Source: a virus. From it: a DNA stretch of 21,466 bases. The DNA is taken from positions 297 through 21,762 of IMG/VR virus record IMGVR_UViG_3300030012_002674; one strand, 5' to 3'. The notes below the pieces were generated by a model. That model saw only the letters and a program-made list of their open reading frames with translations, did no database searches and was not told the origin of the DNA. Below are positions 1-8,191 of this stretch, in pieces (position 1 is the first letter of the stretch; each line of letters begins with the position of its first letter). A program made the position numbers and the translations under genes.

Positions 1-2082
1 ACAATAGGTGATATATATGAAATACAAAATCTTAAAATAGCTTTACCAAAAGCAAAGAATATTCATAAGTTTAAAGATGATAAATGGAGTCAGTTTGAAT
101 ATCCTAAAGTTTTAAGTAAAATAAAAACAGTATTTGATTTTAAACAATATCCAGAAGATTTTAAAGAAAGATGGTATGATTACATTGATAACGAGTTCAC
201 CCGTAGGGAGGAAGGTTTTTGGTTTTATAACAAAGGCGTTCCTACTTACATTAGTGGTACTCATTACATGTACTTGCAGTGGTCTAAGATTGACGTCGGG
301 GCACCAGACTTTAGGGAGTCAAATAGATTATTCTTTATTTTCTGGGAAGCTTGTAAGGCAGATTCACGATCCTATGGGATGTGTTACCTTAAGAACAGGC
401 GTTCCGGGTTTTCTTTCATGGCCTCAGGAGAGGTGGTTAACTTGGCAACCATATCAAGTGACAGTAGGTATGGTATATTATCCAAGTCCGGTCCTGATGC
501 AAAGAAGATGTTCACAGATAAGGTGGTACCCATATCAGTTAATTATCCCTTCTTTTTCAAACCGATCCAGGACGGAATGGACCGTCCAAAGACCGAACTT
601 GCCTTCCGTGTCCCAGCCAGTAAACTTACCAGACGTAAGCTTACCACCAACGAAGCCACACAGGATCTCGAGGGATTGGACACCACCATCGATTGGAAGA
701 ACACCGGTGACAACTCCTACGATGGGGAGAAACTCAAACTCCTCGTTCATGATGAATCGGGGAAGTGGGAAAGGCCCAACAACATCCTCAACAACTGGAG
801 GGTTACGAAGACCACGTTAAGACTAGGTAGTAGAATTATTGGTAAGTGTATGATGGGTTCAACATCAAATGCTTTAGACAAAGGTGGTGATAATTTTAAA
901 AAACTTTATAAAAACTCAGATGTCACAAAAAGAAACCGCAATGGACAGACAAGCTCAGGATTATATTCTTTGTTCATACCTATGGAATGGAACTACGAAG
1001 GATTCATTGATTCTTATGGCTTACCTGTATTCGAAACTCCAGAGCAAGAGGCTTTCGGACCTTTTGGAGAAGTAATTGAAACAGGTATATTAGAGCACTG
1101 GCAAAATGAAGTTGATGGTTTAAAAAATGACGGTGATGCTTTAAATGAGTTTTATAGACAGTTTCCAAGAACTGAAGAACATGCTTTCAGAGATGAAACT
1201 AAAAACAGTATATTTAATTTAGCAAAAATATACGAGCAAATAGATTTTAATGAAGACCTAAATAATGAGTCACAAATAACAACAGGCAACTTTCAATGGT
1301 TTAATGGTGTTAAAGATAGCTCTGTTATGTTTTATCCAAACCCAAAAGGTAGATTTAAAATAAGTTGGGTTCCTAGGCAACAACAACAAAATAAATTTGT
1401 TATAAAAAATGGTATTAAATATCCTGCTAATGAGCATATGGGTGCTTTTGGTTGTGATAGTTATGATATATCAGGAACTGTAGATGGACAAGGATCAAAA
1501 GGTGCTTTACATGGTTTAACTAAGTTTAGTATGGAAGATTGTCCACCAAATCAGTTTTTTTTAGAGTATATTGCAAGACCAGCAACAGCGGAGATGTTTT
1601 TTGAGGATGTTTTAATGGCATTAGTTTTTTACGGGATGCCTTTGCTTGCAGAAAATAATAAACCTCGTCTATTGTATTATTTAAGAAGACGTGGTTATAG
1701 AGGTTATTCAATGAATAGACCTGATAGAGTATGGAATAAATTATCTACGGCTGAAAAAGAAATAGGTGGTATACCAAACTCTAGCGAAGATATAAAGCAA
1801 GCGCATGCCGCTGCTATTGAAATGTATATACAAGATCATGTAGGTATCAAAAGTGATAACACTTATGGTAATTGTTATTTTAACACAACATTACAAGATT
1901 GGGCTAAATTTGATATTAATAATCGTACAAAGTTTGATGCGACTATTAGCAGTGGATTAGCAATAATGGCTTGTAATAGACACTTGTATAGACCAAATCC
2001 AATTATGAAAAAAGAAAAATTAAACTTAAGCATAGCTAGATATAAGCAAACTGGTGTGCGATCAAAACTAATAGAAAATTAA
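1..2082 (+). CDS. terL: Terminase large subunit, 5'-truncated by the window
   Basis: Packaging motor ATPase and headful nuclease that drives DNA into the prohead through the portal. The reading frame is already open at base 1, so the Met at base 268 is internal; the upstream segment ending in EEGFWFYNKGVPTYISG belongs to the protein. Using window codon numbers, a Walker A-like segment KNRRSGFSF lies at 131-139, the Walker B strand LLVHDE at 247-252 (catalytic Glu 252), and the coupling motif MGSTSN at 285-290. A probable nuclease acidic strand, FGCDSYD, is at 483-489. The 694 visible codons fit a crAss-like or marine-phage TerL, so probably only a short N-terminal piece is missing. The stop is one base before the portal ATG. 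Bases ~190-825 have much higher GC and different codon choice from the rest. The family call is firm; the nuclease residue assignment is inference. Confidence 0.95.
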   Translation, partial: TIGDIYEIQNLKIALPKAKNIHKFKDDKWSQFEYPKVLSKIKTVFDFKQYPEDFKERWYDYIDNEFTRREEGFWFYNKGVPTYISGTHYMYLQWSKIDVGAPDFRESNRLFFIFWEACKADSRSYGMCYLKNRRSGFSFMASGEVVNLATISSDSRYGILSKSGPDAKKMFTDKVVPISVNYPFFFKPIQDGMDRPKTELAFRVPASKLTRRKLTTNEATQDLEGLDTTIDWKNTGDNSYDGEKLKLLVHDESGKWERPNNILNNWRVTKTTLRLGSRIIGKCMMGSTSNALDKGGDNFKKLYKNSDVTKRNRNGQTSSGLYSLFIPMEWNYEGFIDSYGLPVFETPEQEAFGPFGEVIETGILEHWQNEVDGLKNDGDALNEFYRQFPRTEEHAFRDETKNSIFNLAKIYEQIDFNEDLNNESQITTGNFQWFNGVKDSSVMFYPNPKGRFKISWVPRQQQQNKFVIKNGIKYPANEHMGAFGCDSYDISGTVDGQGSKGALHGLTKFSMEDCPPNQFFLEYIARPATAEMFFEDVLMALVFYGMPLLAENNKPRLLYYLRRRGYRGYSMNRPDRVWNKLSTAEKEIGGIPNSSEDIKQAHAAAIEMYIQDHVGIKSDNTYGNCYFNTTLQDWAKFDINNRTKFDATISSGLAIMACNRHLYRPNPIMKKEKLNLSIARYKQTGVRSKLIEN
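190..825 (+). other. GC-rich, atypically coded tract within terL
   Basis: Hand counts give about 43-45% GC for 421-600 and 53% for 601-780, against roughly 22-37% in sampled lines downstream. Codons shift to ACC, AAC, GAC, CTC, CGT and AGG, whereas flanking terL uses mostly ACA, AAT, GAT, TTA and AGA. The protein stays canonical and in frame throughout. The tract covers the ATPase core from before Walker A to just short of the coupling motif. Recombination with a higher-GC relative is the simplest explanation; assembly chimerism is also possible. Both edges are approximate. Confidence 0.7.
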
Positions 2083-2083
2083 T

Positions 2084-4510
2084 ATGGCTGAGTCAGTTGT
2101 AAAAGGTTATTTTCCAAGTCAAATTGTAAGTGACATAGAAAAAGTTAGCGCAGAGTATGGCTTAAAAGTAGCTAAAGCCATAGAATACGAGTGGTTTGAT
2201 AGATCAAATTCAAATCATAGATATAATCAGCACCAAATGGAGTTTCATAGACTCAGGTTATATGCTAGAGGTGAACAGCCTATACAAAAATATAAAGATG
2301 AATTATCTATAAACGGTGATTTATCTTACCTTAATTTAGACTGGAAACCAGTACCTATAATACCTAAATTTGTAGATATAGTTGTAAACGGTATATCAGA
2401 AAGAACATTTGATATAAAAGCTTACTCACAAGATCCTTATGGTATGAGTAAGAGAACAAAATACATGGAATCTATAATAAGAGACATGCAAACAAAGGAG
2501 CTTTCTGATTTTGCTCAAGAAGCTTTTGGTATGAGCTTATTTGAAAATCCACCTGAAAAGTTACCTGATTCAAAAGAAGAATTAGATTTACATATGCAGC
2601 TTAGTTATAAGCAAGGTATTGAGCTAGCTGAAGAACAAGCTATAAATGTTTTGTTAGATGGCAATAGATATGACTTAACAAGACGAAGAGTTAATTATGA
2701 TTTAACAACATTAGGTATTGGCGCTGTAAAAAATACATTTACAACCGCTGAAGGTGTTAAAGTAGAATATGTTGATCCTGCTAATTTAGTATATTCATAT
2801 ACTGAAGATCCAAACTTTCAAGATGTTTATTATGTAGGTGAAGTAAAAACAATACCTATAAATGAACTTAAAAAAGAGTTTCCAAACTTAACTGACGAAG
2901 AATTAAAAGATATAGAAGCTCAAGCAATACACTCAGATGGTTATGCTAATAGTAGATACGGCTCTACTTATTACAATGATAGAAATCAAATACAAGTTTT
3001 ATATTTTAATTATAAAACTTATATGAATGAAGTATATAAAGTAAAAGAAACAGCAACAGGTGCAGAAAAAATAATATTAAGAGATGATACGTTTGATCCA
3101 CCTATAAATGAAATGACTGGTAATTTTGGTAAAATATCAAGATCATTAGAAGTTTTATATGAAGGTGTTTTAATATTAGGTACAGACATGTTGTTAAAGT
3201 GGGAACTTGCTAAAAATATGATGAGACCTAAAAGTGATTATAGTAAAGTTAAAATGAACTACGCTATATGCGCGCCAAGAATGTACAGGGGTCGTATTGA
3301 TTCATTAGTAAAACGTATTACTGGTTTTGCAGATATGATTCAATTAACACATTTAAAACTACAACAAGTTATGTCAAGGATGGTGCCAGATGGTGTTTAT
3401 CTTGATGCTGATGGCTTAGCTGAAGTTGATTTAGGCAATGGAACTAATTATAATCCACAAGAAGCTTTAAATATGTTCTTTCAGACGGGATCTATTATAG
3501 GTAGATCTTTCACTTCTGAAGGTGACATGAATCCAGGTAAAGTACCTATTCAAGAAATAACAAGTGGAGCTGGTGGTGGTAAACTACAAAGTTTAATAGC
3601 TAATTACAATTATTATCTACAAATGATAAGAGATGTAACCGGATTAAATGAAGCTAGAGATGGTAGTACGCCTGATAGTAGAGCTTTAGTTGGTGTTCAA
3701 AAATTAGCAGCTGCAAATAGTAATACAGCAACAAGGCATATATTACAATCAGGAGTTACTATAACTCAAGAATTAGCAGAAGGTTTATCATTAAGAATAT
3801 CTGATATATTAGAGTTCTCACCTACTAAAGAAGCATTTATACAAAAAATAGGTAATCATAATGTAGGTGTATTAGAAGATATTAAAGATTTATATTTACA
3901 TGACTTTGGTATATTTATAGAATTAACACCAGATGATGAAGAAAAACAAATGCTTGAAAATAATATACAAGCAGCTGTATCAGGTGGTTTAATAGATTTA
4001 GAAGATGCTATTGATCTTAGAGAAATATCAAATATAAAACTTGCAAATCAATTACTTAAATTAAGACGTAAGAAAAAGCAAGAGAAAGATCAGCAAATGC
4101 AACAAGAGAATATACAGGCACAAGCTCAAGCCAACGCTCAAGCTCAACAAGTTGCAGCACAAGCTGAAGTACAAAAATCGCAAGCATTGTTCCAAATACA
4201 ATCACAAATGGAACAATTAAAAGCTCAATTAAAAAATAACGAACTACAACAAGAAGCTAATTTAAAGAAGGAGCTTATGAGATTGGAGTTTGATTTTAAC
4301 ATGCAATTAAAAAATATTGAAGTTGAAGGAGCTAAAAACAAAGAATCTTTTAAAGAAGATCGTAAAGACGAAAGAACTAAAATACAAGCAACTCAACAAA
4401 GTGAGTTAATTGATCAAAGAAAAAATGACTCTGGCCCTAAAGATTTTGAATCCGCAGGAAACGATATTATGGGTGGAGGATTTGGACTAGGTTCGTTTGA
4501 ACCAAAATAA
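2084..4510 (+). CDS. Portal protein, crAss-like type
   Basis: Forms the ring at one capsid vertex through which DNA enters and leaves, and docks the terminase and later the connector rings. The 808 residues match the large portals of crAss-like phages. The N-terminal region carries KPVPIIPKFVDIVVNGI near residues 88-104. The middle holds a basic RRRVNYDLTTLGIGAVK segment near 200-218. A conserved segment around residues 490-560 includes MIRDVTGLNEARDGSTPDSR. Residues ~660-770 are a Gln/Ala/Glu/Lys-rich predicted coiled coil, followed by a Gly-rich tail ending GGGFGLGSFEPK. The ATG follows the terL stop by one base with no Shine-Dalgarno, suggesting translational coupling. The position directly after terL and before scaffold and capsid genes is the standard one. 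The call rests on recognised family sequence and gene order. Confidence 0.93.
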   Translation: MAESVVKGYFPSQIVSDIEKVSAEYGLKVAKAIEYEWFDRSNSNHRYNQHQMEFHRLRLYARGEQPIQKYKDELSINGDLSYLNLDWKPVPIIPKFVDIVVNGISERTFDIKAYSQDPYGMSKRTKYMESIIRDMQTKELSDFAQEAFGMSLFENPPEKLPDSKEELDLHMQLSYKQGIELAEEQAINVLLDGNRYDLTRRRVNYDLTTLGIGAVKNTFTTAEGVKVEYVDPANLVYSYTEDPNFQDVYYVGEVKTIPINELKKEFPNLTDEELKDIEAQAIHSDGYANSRYGSTYYNDRNQIQVLYFNYKTYMNEVYKVKETATGAEKIILRDDTFDPPINEMTGNFGKISRSLEVLYEGVLILGTDMLLKWELAKNMMRPKSDYSKVKMNYAICAPRMYRGRIDSLVKRITGFADMIQLTHLKLQQVMSRMVPDGVYLDADGLAEVDLGNGTNYNPQEALNMFFQTGSIIGRSFTSEGDMNPGKVPIQEITSGAGGGKLQSLIANYNYYLQMIRDVTGLNEARDGSTPDSRALVGVQKLAAANSNTATRHILQSGVTITQELAEGLSLRISDILEFSPTKEAFIQKIGNHNVGVLEDIKDLYLHDFGIFIELTPDDEEKQMLENNIQAAVSGGLIDLEDAIDLREISNIKLANQLLKLRRKKKQEKDQQMQQENIQAQAQANAQAQQVAAQAEVQKSQALFQIQSQMEQLKAQLKNNELQQEANLKKELMRLEFDFNMQLKNIEVEGAKNKESFKEDRKDERTKIQATQQSELIDQRKNDSGPKDFESAGNDIMGGGFGLGSFEPK

Positions 4511-4531
4511 CTAATTTTATAATATTATATT

Positions 4532-5731
4532 ATGGCTAAAAAAGAAAAAGTAGTCGAAGAAGTAGTAGATAAAGTTGAAGAAACTAAAACTGCTACTGAA
4601 GAGACAAAAAAAGGTGAAGATCTAGTACCTGAGGTAACTGTTAGTGAAGATGGTGTTCCTAAAGTAGATTTTACAAATTTAGTACCAAAGCAAGAAAAAA
4701 ATGCCGATACAAAGCAAGAAACAACAGACGTGGTTGCAGATAAACAAGCCGAGCCTGTACAAGAAGTGGAAAAAGAAATACCACAACAACAAAGCTCCGT
4801 TCAAGATGAAGAGTCGGTTGTTCTTGAAGAAATAACGGAAGAAGAGGTACAAGAAAAAGTAGATGATCTAAGTGAAGAGGTAGAACAAGCTTTAGATAAT
4901 GAAGACAAAGGTATTGATTTACCCGAAAACATACAAAAGGTTGTTGATTTTGTTAATGAAACAGGTGGTACTTTAGAAGACTACGTAAGATTAAATCAAG
5001 ACGTAGATGCTTTAAATGAAGAACAATTACTTGTAGAGTATTATCAAAACACTAGACCACATCTTGATCCTTCTGAAATAAACTTTTTAATTGATGATAA
5101 ATTTTCAATTAATGAAGATGAAGAAGACGAAAGAGATATTAAAAGAAAAAAGTTGGCTAGAAAAGAAGAATTAGCAAATGCTAAAAATCATCTAAACAAC
5201 TTAAAAACAAAATACTATGATGAAATTAAGGCTGGTTCAAGATTAAGTCCTGAACAACAAAAAGCTGTTGATTTTTTCAATAGATATAACAAAGAAAAAG
5301 AATCTGTTGATAAACAGGTTCAAACTTTCAACAATAAAACTAACCAGGTTTTCAATGACAACTTCAAAGGTTTTGAATACAAGGTCGGGGACAAAAGGTT
5401 TAGGTTTAATGTGAAAAACCCGAATGAGATAAAAGAAAGTCAAAGCAACATTAATAATTTTGTTAAGAAGTTTCTTAATAAGAAAAATGAGATGGAAGAC
5501 GCTGCTGGCTATCATAAATCTTTATTCACTGCGATGAATCCTGATGCAATCGCTAACCATTTCTATGAGCAGGGAAAAGCTGATGCTATTAAGCAAAGTG
5601 TTGCTAATACAAAAAACATCAGTATGGACCCTCGTAAAACTCAAAGTGCTGAACCTCAACAAGGTACAACATTTAGAGCTGTAAAAGATGATGGTGACAC
5701 GTTTAAATGGGGATTCAAAAAACGAAAATAA
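4532..5731 (+). CDS. Probable capsid scaffolding protein
   Basis: A 399-residue, strongly charged protein between portal and major capsid genes, the usual place for a scaffold that guides capsid assembly and is then lost. Residues 1 to ~135 are a low-complexity stretch rich in Glu, Val, Thr and Lys, very probably disordered. Residues ~140-290 are predicted helical and include TGGTLEDYVRLNQD, an acidic EDEEDERD stretch and RRKK-like basic pairs, a pattern familiar from scaffold-like proteins of marine phages. The C-terminus is basic and aromatic (DTFKWGFKKRK), like the capsid-binding ends of known scaffolds. No protease motif was seen, so it is unclear whether it is released intact. No direct homology to a characterised scaffold is claimed; the role comes from position, composition and family resemblance. 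An alternative is a capsid-internal cargo protein. Confidence 0.7.
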   Translation: MAKKEKVVEEVVDKVEETKTATEETKKGEDLVPEVTVSEDGVPKVDFTNLVPKQEKNADTKQETTDVVADKQAEPVQEVEKEIPQQQSSVQDEESVVLEEITEEEVQEKVDDLSEEVEQALDNEDKGIDLPENIQKVVDFVNETGGTLEDYVRLNQDVDALNEEQLLVEYYQNTRPHLDPSEINFLIDDKFSINEDEEDERDIKRKKLARKEELANAKNHLNNLKTKYYDEIKAGSRLSPEQQKAVDFFNRYNKEKESVDKQVQTFNNKTNQVFNDNFKGFEYKVGDKRFRFNVKNPNEIKESQSNINNFVKKFLNKKNEMEDAAGYHKSLFTAMNPDAIANHFYEQGKADAIKQSVANTKNISMDPRKTQSAEPQQGTTFRAVKDDGDTFKWGFKKRK

Positions 5732-5756
5732 ATTTAAACTTTAAAAATTATTAATT
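5732..5756 (+). promoter_or_regulatory. A/T-only translation leader of the capsid gene
   Basis: The 25 bases before the capsid ATG contain a single C and no G, and end in TTATTAATT directly before the ATG. There is no purine-rich Shine-Dalgarno sequence. This suits the unstructured leaders used by flavobacterial ribosomes, which largely ignore anti-Shine-Dalgarno pairing. Whether a promoter also lies here cannot be told; no clear flavobacterial -33/-7 pair was found. Confidence 0.35.
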
Positions 5757-7274
5757 ATGGCTTTTCCAAATCCGGCTCAAGGTGCTCAATTATTAGATTT
5801 AGTGCCAAGGCCAAATAAGCTTGCTTATGACAATAACTATTTGTCAATAGGCGACAATGATTTTAATTTTGCGAAGCAGTTTTTACCAGAAGTTTATGAG
5901 AAAGAAGTAGAAAGATACGGTAATCGTACTATCTCTGGTTTCTTAAGAATGGTAGGAGCTGAAATGCCTATGGCTTCTGATGAAGTTGTATGGTCTGAGC
6001 AAGGTAGAATCCATGTAGCGTTTAAAGACGCTTTATTAACTCAAGCTGGTGGGCTTGATATTATTACTTTACAAGATGAATCTGCTGCTATCCAAGCTGT
6101 TGGTGGACAAACTGCTGTTCAAGCTGTTTTAAACTACTCTGTAGGTGATACATTAGTTGTATCTCAGGGTGTTAAAACTGCTAAGGTTAGAATTTCTGCT
6201 ATCAACGGTGTTGCATTAACGGTAAGACCTTATGCTGCTGCTTTACTTAGTGATGCTGCTGCTGGTGCTTTTGACGTTGCTGCTCCAGGTAATGAAGTTA
6301 GTGGATTTATTTATGGTTCTGAATATGGTAAAGGAACAGACAATAGCGATCAAGTTTCTGTTGACGCTCCTTTCACTAAGTTTACTAACAAGCCACTTAT
6401 CATGAAAGGTAAGTATTCTATCTCTGGTTCTGACACTGCTCAGATCGGTTGGGTAGAAGTAGCTACTGAAGCTGGTGCGTCTGGTTACTTATGGTATTTA
6501 AAATCAGAAAGTGAAACTAGAATTAGATTCGAGGATAAAATTGAAATGGCAATGATTGAAGCTGAAAAAGCTGCTGCTGCTTCTACTATTTCTTTAGTTA
6601 CAGGTAATGCTGCAACTGGAAATGCTGGAACTCAAACAGCTGCTGTAGGTTCTGAAGGTCTTTTCGCTGCTATCGAAGATAGAGGTTTAGTATATAACGA
6701 TCAAAACTTTGGCAACGGTACTGCTGATGCTGGGTTAAATGAGTTTGATGACATTTTACAAGAACTTGATAAGCAAGGTGCTATTGAAGAGAATATGATG
6801 TTCTTAGATAGATCAACTGCTTTATCAATTGACAAAATGTTAGCTAACCAAAATTCTTATGGAGAAGGTGGTACATCTTATGGTGTATTTGACAACTCTG
6901 AAGATATGGCGCTTAATCTAGGATTTAGTGGTTTTAGAAGAGGATCATATGACTTTTATAAGTCTGACTGGAAATATCTTAATGACTCTGTAACAAGAGG
7001 ACTTATCAATGATGTTGAAGGTGTTATGGTTCCTGCTGGAACAAGTACAGTTTACGATCAAAATCTTGGTAGAAATATCTCAAGACCTTTCTTACATATT
7101 CGTTATAGAGCTTCTGAAGCTGATGACAGACGTATGAAGTCTTGGATTACAGGATCTGTTGGTGGTAACTTCACTTCTGACTTAGATAGCATGACTGTAA
7201 ACTTCTTATCAGAAAGATGTTTATGTGTTCAAGCTGCTAATAACTTTGTAATATTCAAAGACACAACTGCTTAA
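5757..7274 (+). CDS. Major capsid protein, crAss-like HK97-type
   Basis: Main shell subunit, 505 residues, the usual size for crAss-like capsid proteins. The N-terminal part carries the family signature FLPEVYEKEVERYGNRT at residues 42-58, followed by GFLRMVGAEMP and VVWSEQGRIHVAF. Residues ~125-175 look like an inserted small beta domain (VGDTLVVSQG, AKVRISAING, LTVRPYA). The segment KGKYSISGSDTAQIGWVEV at ~217-235 and the GYLWYLKSESETRIRFED helix at ~243-260 are also typical of the family. The HK97 fold is known for crAss-like capsids and inferred here. Codon use leans to GCT, TCT, GTT and GGT more than in neighbouring genes, consistent with high expression. It is followed by a strong hairpin. 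Confidence 0.93.
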   Translation: MAFPNPAQGAQLLDLVPRPNKLAYDNNYLSIGDNDFNFAKQFLPEVYEKEVERYGNRTISGFLRMVGAEMPMASDEVVWSEQGRIHVAFKDALLTQAGGLDIITLQDESAAIQAVGGQTAVQAVLNYSVGDTLVVSQGVKTAKVRISAINGVALTVRPYAAALLSDAAAGAFDVAAPGNEVSGFIYGSEYGKGTDNSDQVSVDAPFTKFTNKPLIMKGKYSISGSDTAQIGWVEVATEAGASGYLWYLKSESETRIRFEDKIEMAMIEAEKAAAASTISLVTGNAATGNAGTQTAAVGSEGLFAAIEDRGLVYNDQNFGNGTADAGLNEFDDILQELDKQGAIEENMMFLDRSTALSIDKMLANQNSYGEGGTSYGVFDNSEDMALNLGFSGFRRGSYDFYKSDWKYLNDSVTRGLINDVEGVMVPAGTSTVYDQNLGRNISRPFLHIRYRASEADDRRMKSWITGSVGGNFTSDLDSMTVNFLSERCLCVQAANNFVIFKDTTA

Positions 7275-7285
7275 TAGCAATCATT

Positions 7286-7335
7286 AAAGGTACGGGCGTC
7301 AAAAAGCTATGCTCAACGGACGCCCAGTAACCTTT
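7286..7335 (+). terminator. GC-rich hairpin after the capsid gene
   Basis: Left arm 7286-7300 (AAAGGTACGGGCGTC) pairs with right arm 7319-7335 (GACGCCC, A, GTAACCTTT). The inner stem GGGCGTC/GACGCCC is seven perfect pairs. The outer stem AAAGGTAC/GTAACCTTT pairs apart from bulged A residues at 7326 and about 7329. The 18-base loop contains its own small AGC-TAT-GCT hairpin. A T-rich but not pure-T stretch (TTTATTTAAATTATTT) follows. It sits 12 bases after the capsid stop. Most likely a partial terminator or 3' mRNA-stabilising structure that sets capsid expression apart from downstream genes. Confidence 0.7.
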
Positions 7336-7362
7336 ATTTAAATTATTTAATTATATTATATC

Positions 7363-8139
7363 ATGGAAAAAACAAAAAAACAAAAGTTTCCAGGAGTTCC
7401 AGAAGGAACTAAATGGGAAATAAGAGATAGATTATACGAGTTAAAAGGTAGTAAAAGACCTTTAGTATTTTCAATGCTATCAAAACATAGCGGTAACAGA
7501 CCATTACTTTGGTTTGATGAAAAGCTTGGTTACAATAGAGAACTAAGATACGCTACAAATATGCCTTCACCATTTAAAGATGAACAAAAAGGTGAAGTTA
7601 CTTTAGGTAAAATAATATTTAGAGAAGGTAAATTATTTGTTGACAGAAGAGATCAATGTCTTCAAAAACTTTTATCTCTTTATCATCCGTTAAAAGATGT
7701 TAAATATACAGAATACAATGCTGTAGAAGATGCTGTAGATGATTTAGCTTACTTAGAATACGAATTACAAGCTTTAAATTTAGCTAAGTCTTTAGATATT
7801 GATGACGCTGAAGCTATATTAAGAGCTGAAATTGGTAGCGGAGTAAACAAATTAACAAGCAAAGAAGTTAAAAGAGATGTGTTTTTAATGGCTAGAAAAA
7901 ACCCTAGTTTATTTTTGCAATTAGCAAATGATGAAAACGTAGAACTTAGAAACTTTGGTGCTAAAGCTGCAGAAGCTGGATTAATCAAGCTGAGTGCAGA
8001 TCAAAGAATGTTTACTTTCCCAAATGGTAAGAAAATTTGTTCAGTACCTTATGATGAGCATCCATATAATGCATTAGCTGCTTATTTTAAAACAGATGAT
8101 GGTATGGAGCTATATAAGAACTTAGCAAAAAAAATGTAA
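7363..8139 (+). CDS. Conserved virion-module protein of unknown function
   Basis: A 258-residue protein between capsid and connector genes. Residues ~17-110 form a recognisable conserved block: RPLLWFDEKLGYNRELRYA at 46-64, then SPFKDEQ at 69-75, a beta hairpin IIFREGKLFVD, and LQKLLSLYHPL ending near 110. I have seen this block in large and crAss-like phages, but I know of no demonstrated function. Residues ~115-215 are helical and charged, with an acidic DAVDDLAYLEYELQAL segment and a later NVELRNFGAKAAEAGLI helix. The C-terminal part ends in YKNLAKKM. The gene is bracketed by two strong RNA hairpins, so its dose may be tuned separately from its neighbours. A head-decoration, head-completion or assembly role is a guess from position only. 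Confidence 0.8.
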   Translation: MEKTKKQKFPGVPEGTKWEIRDRLYELKGSKRPLVFSMLSKHSGNRPLLWFDEKLGYNRELRYATNMPSPFKDEQKGEVTLGKIIFREGKLFVDRRDQCLQKLLSLYHPLKDVKYTEYNAVEDAVDDLAYLEYELQALNLAKSLDIDDAEAILRAEIGSGVNKLTSKEVKRDVFLMARKNPSLFLQLANDENVELRNFGAKAAEAGLIKLSADQRMFTFPNGKKICSVPYDEHPYNALAAYFKTDDGMELYKNLAKKM

Positions 8140-8153
8140 ATAAAAAATGTAAA

Positions 8154-8175
8154 ACGGTCGTCTAACGGCGGCCGT
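8154..8175 (+). terminator. Second GC-rich intergenic hairpin
   Basis: ACGGTCGTC (8154-8162), loop TAAC (8163-8166) and GGCGGCCGT (8167-8175) form a nine-pair stem, two of the pairs being G-T wobbles. Flanking TAAA upstream and TTTA downstream (one unpaired A) can lengthen the helix. The wobbles make the structure clearly stronger in + strand RNA than in the complementary RNA, where they would be A-C mismatches. It lies 14 bases after the 258-residue gene and 16 bases before the next small gene. Likely a terminator or attenuator, or an mRNA end-protecting structure. Confidence 0.68.
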
Positions 8176-8191
8176 ATTTACTATAAATATT

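Noticed and set aside
535-750. 71-codon open frame on the - strand within terL
   Set aside because: Lies wholly inside the GC-rich tract and mirrors the terL coding frame; no start context or recognisable protein.
134-820. 228-codon open frame overlapping terL on the + strand
   Set aside because: It begins with TTG, has no sensible start context, and reads as Pro/Ser/Thr/Arg/Trp-rich nonsense, while the terL frame is fully conserved. It is open because the GC-rich tract has few stops. Its extent matches the tract, so overprinting was considered, but nothing in the peptide supports it.
4518-4529. Perfect 12-base palindrome TATAATATTATA before the scaffold-like gene
   Set aside because: Expected by chance in a nearly pure A/T leader; contains a TATAAT-like run but has no matching upstream element, and the host promoter type is probably different.
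5381-5430. Small patch of GGG, AGG and GTC codons in the scaffold-like gene
   Set aside because: Only about 40% GC over 50 bases by hand count and no clear edges; too short to separate from chance.
7241-7248. TAACTTTG, resembling a flavobacterial -7 promoter element
   Set aside because: Inside the capsid coding region, encodes conserved residues, and has no TTTG at the right distance upstream.
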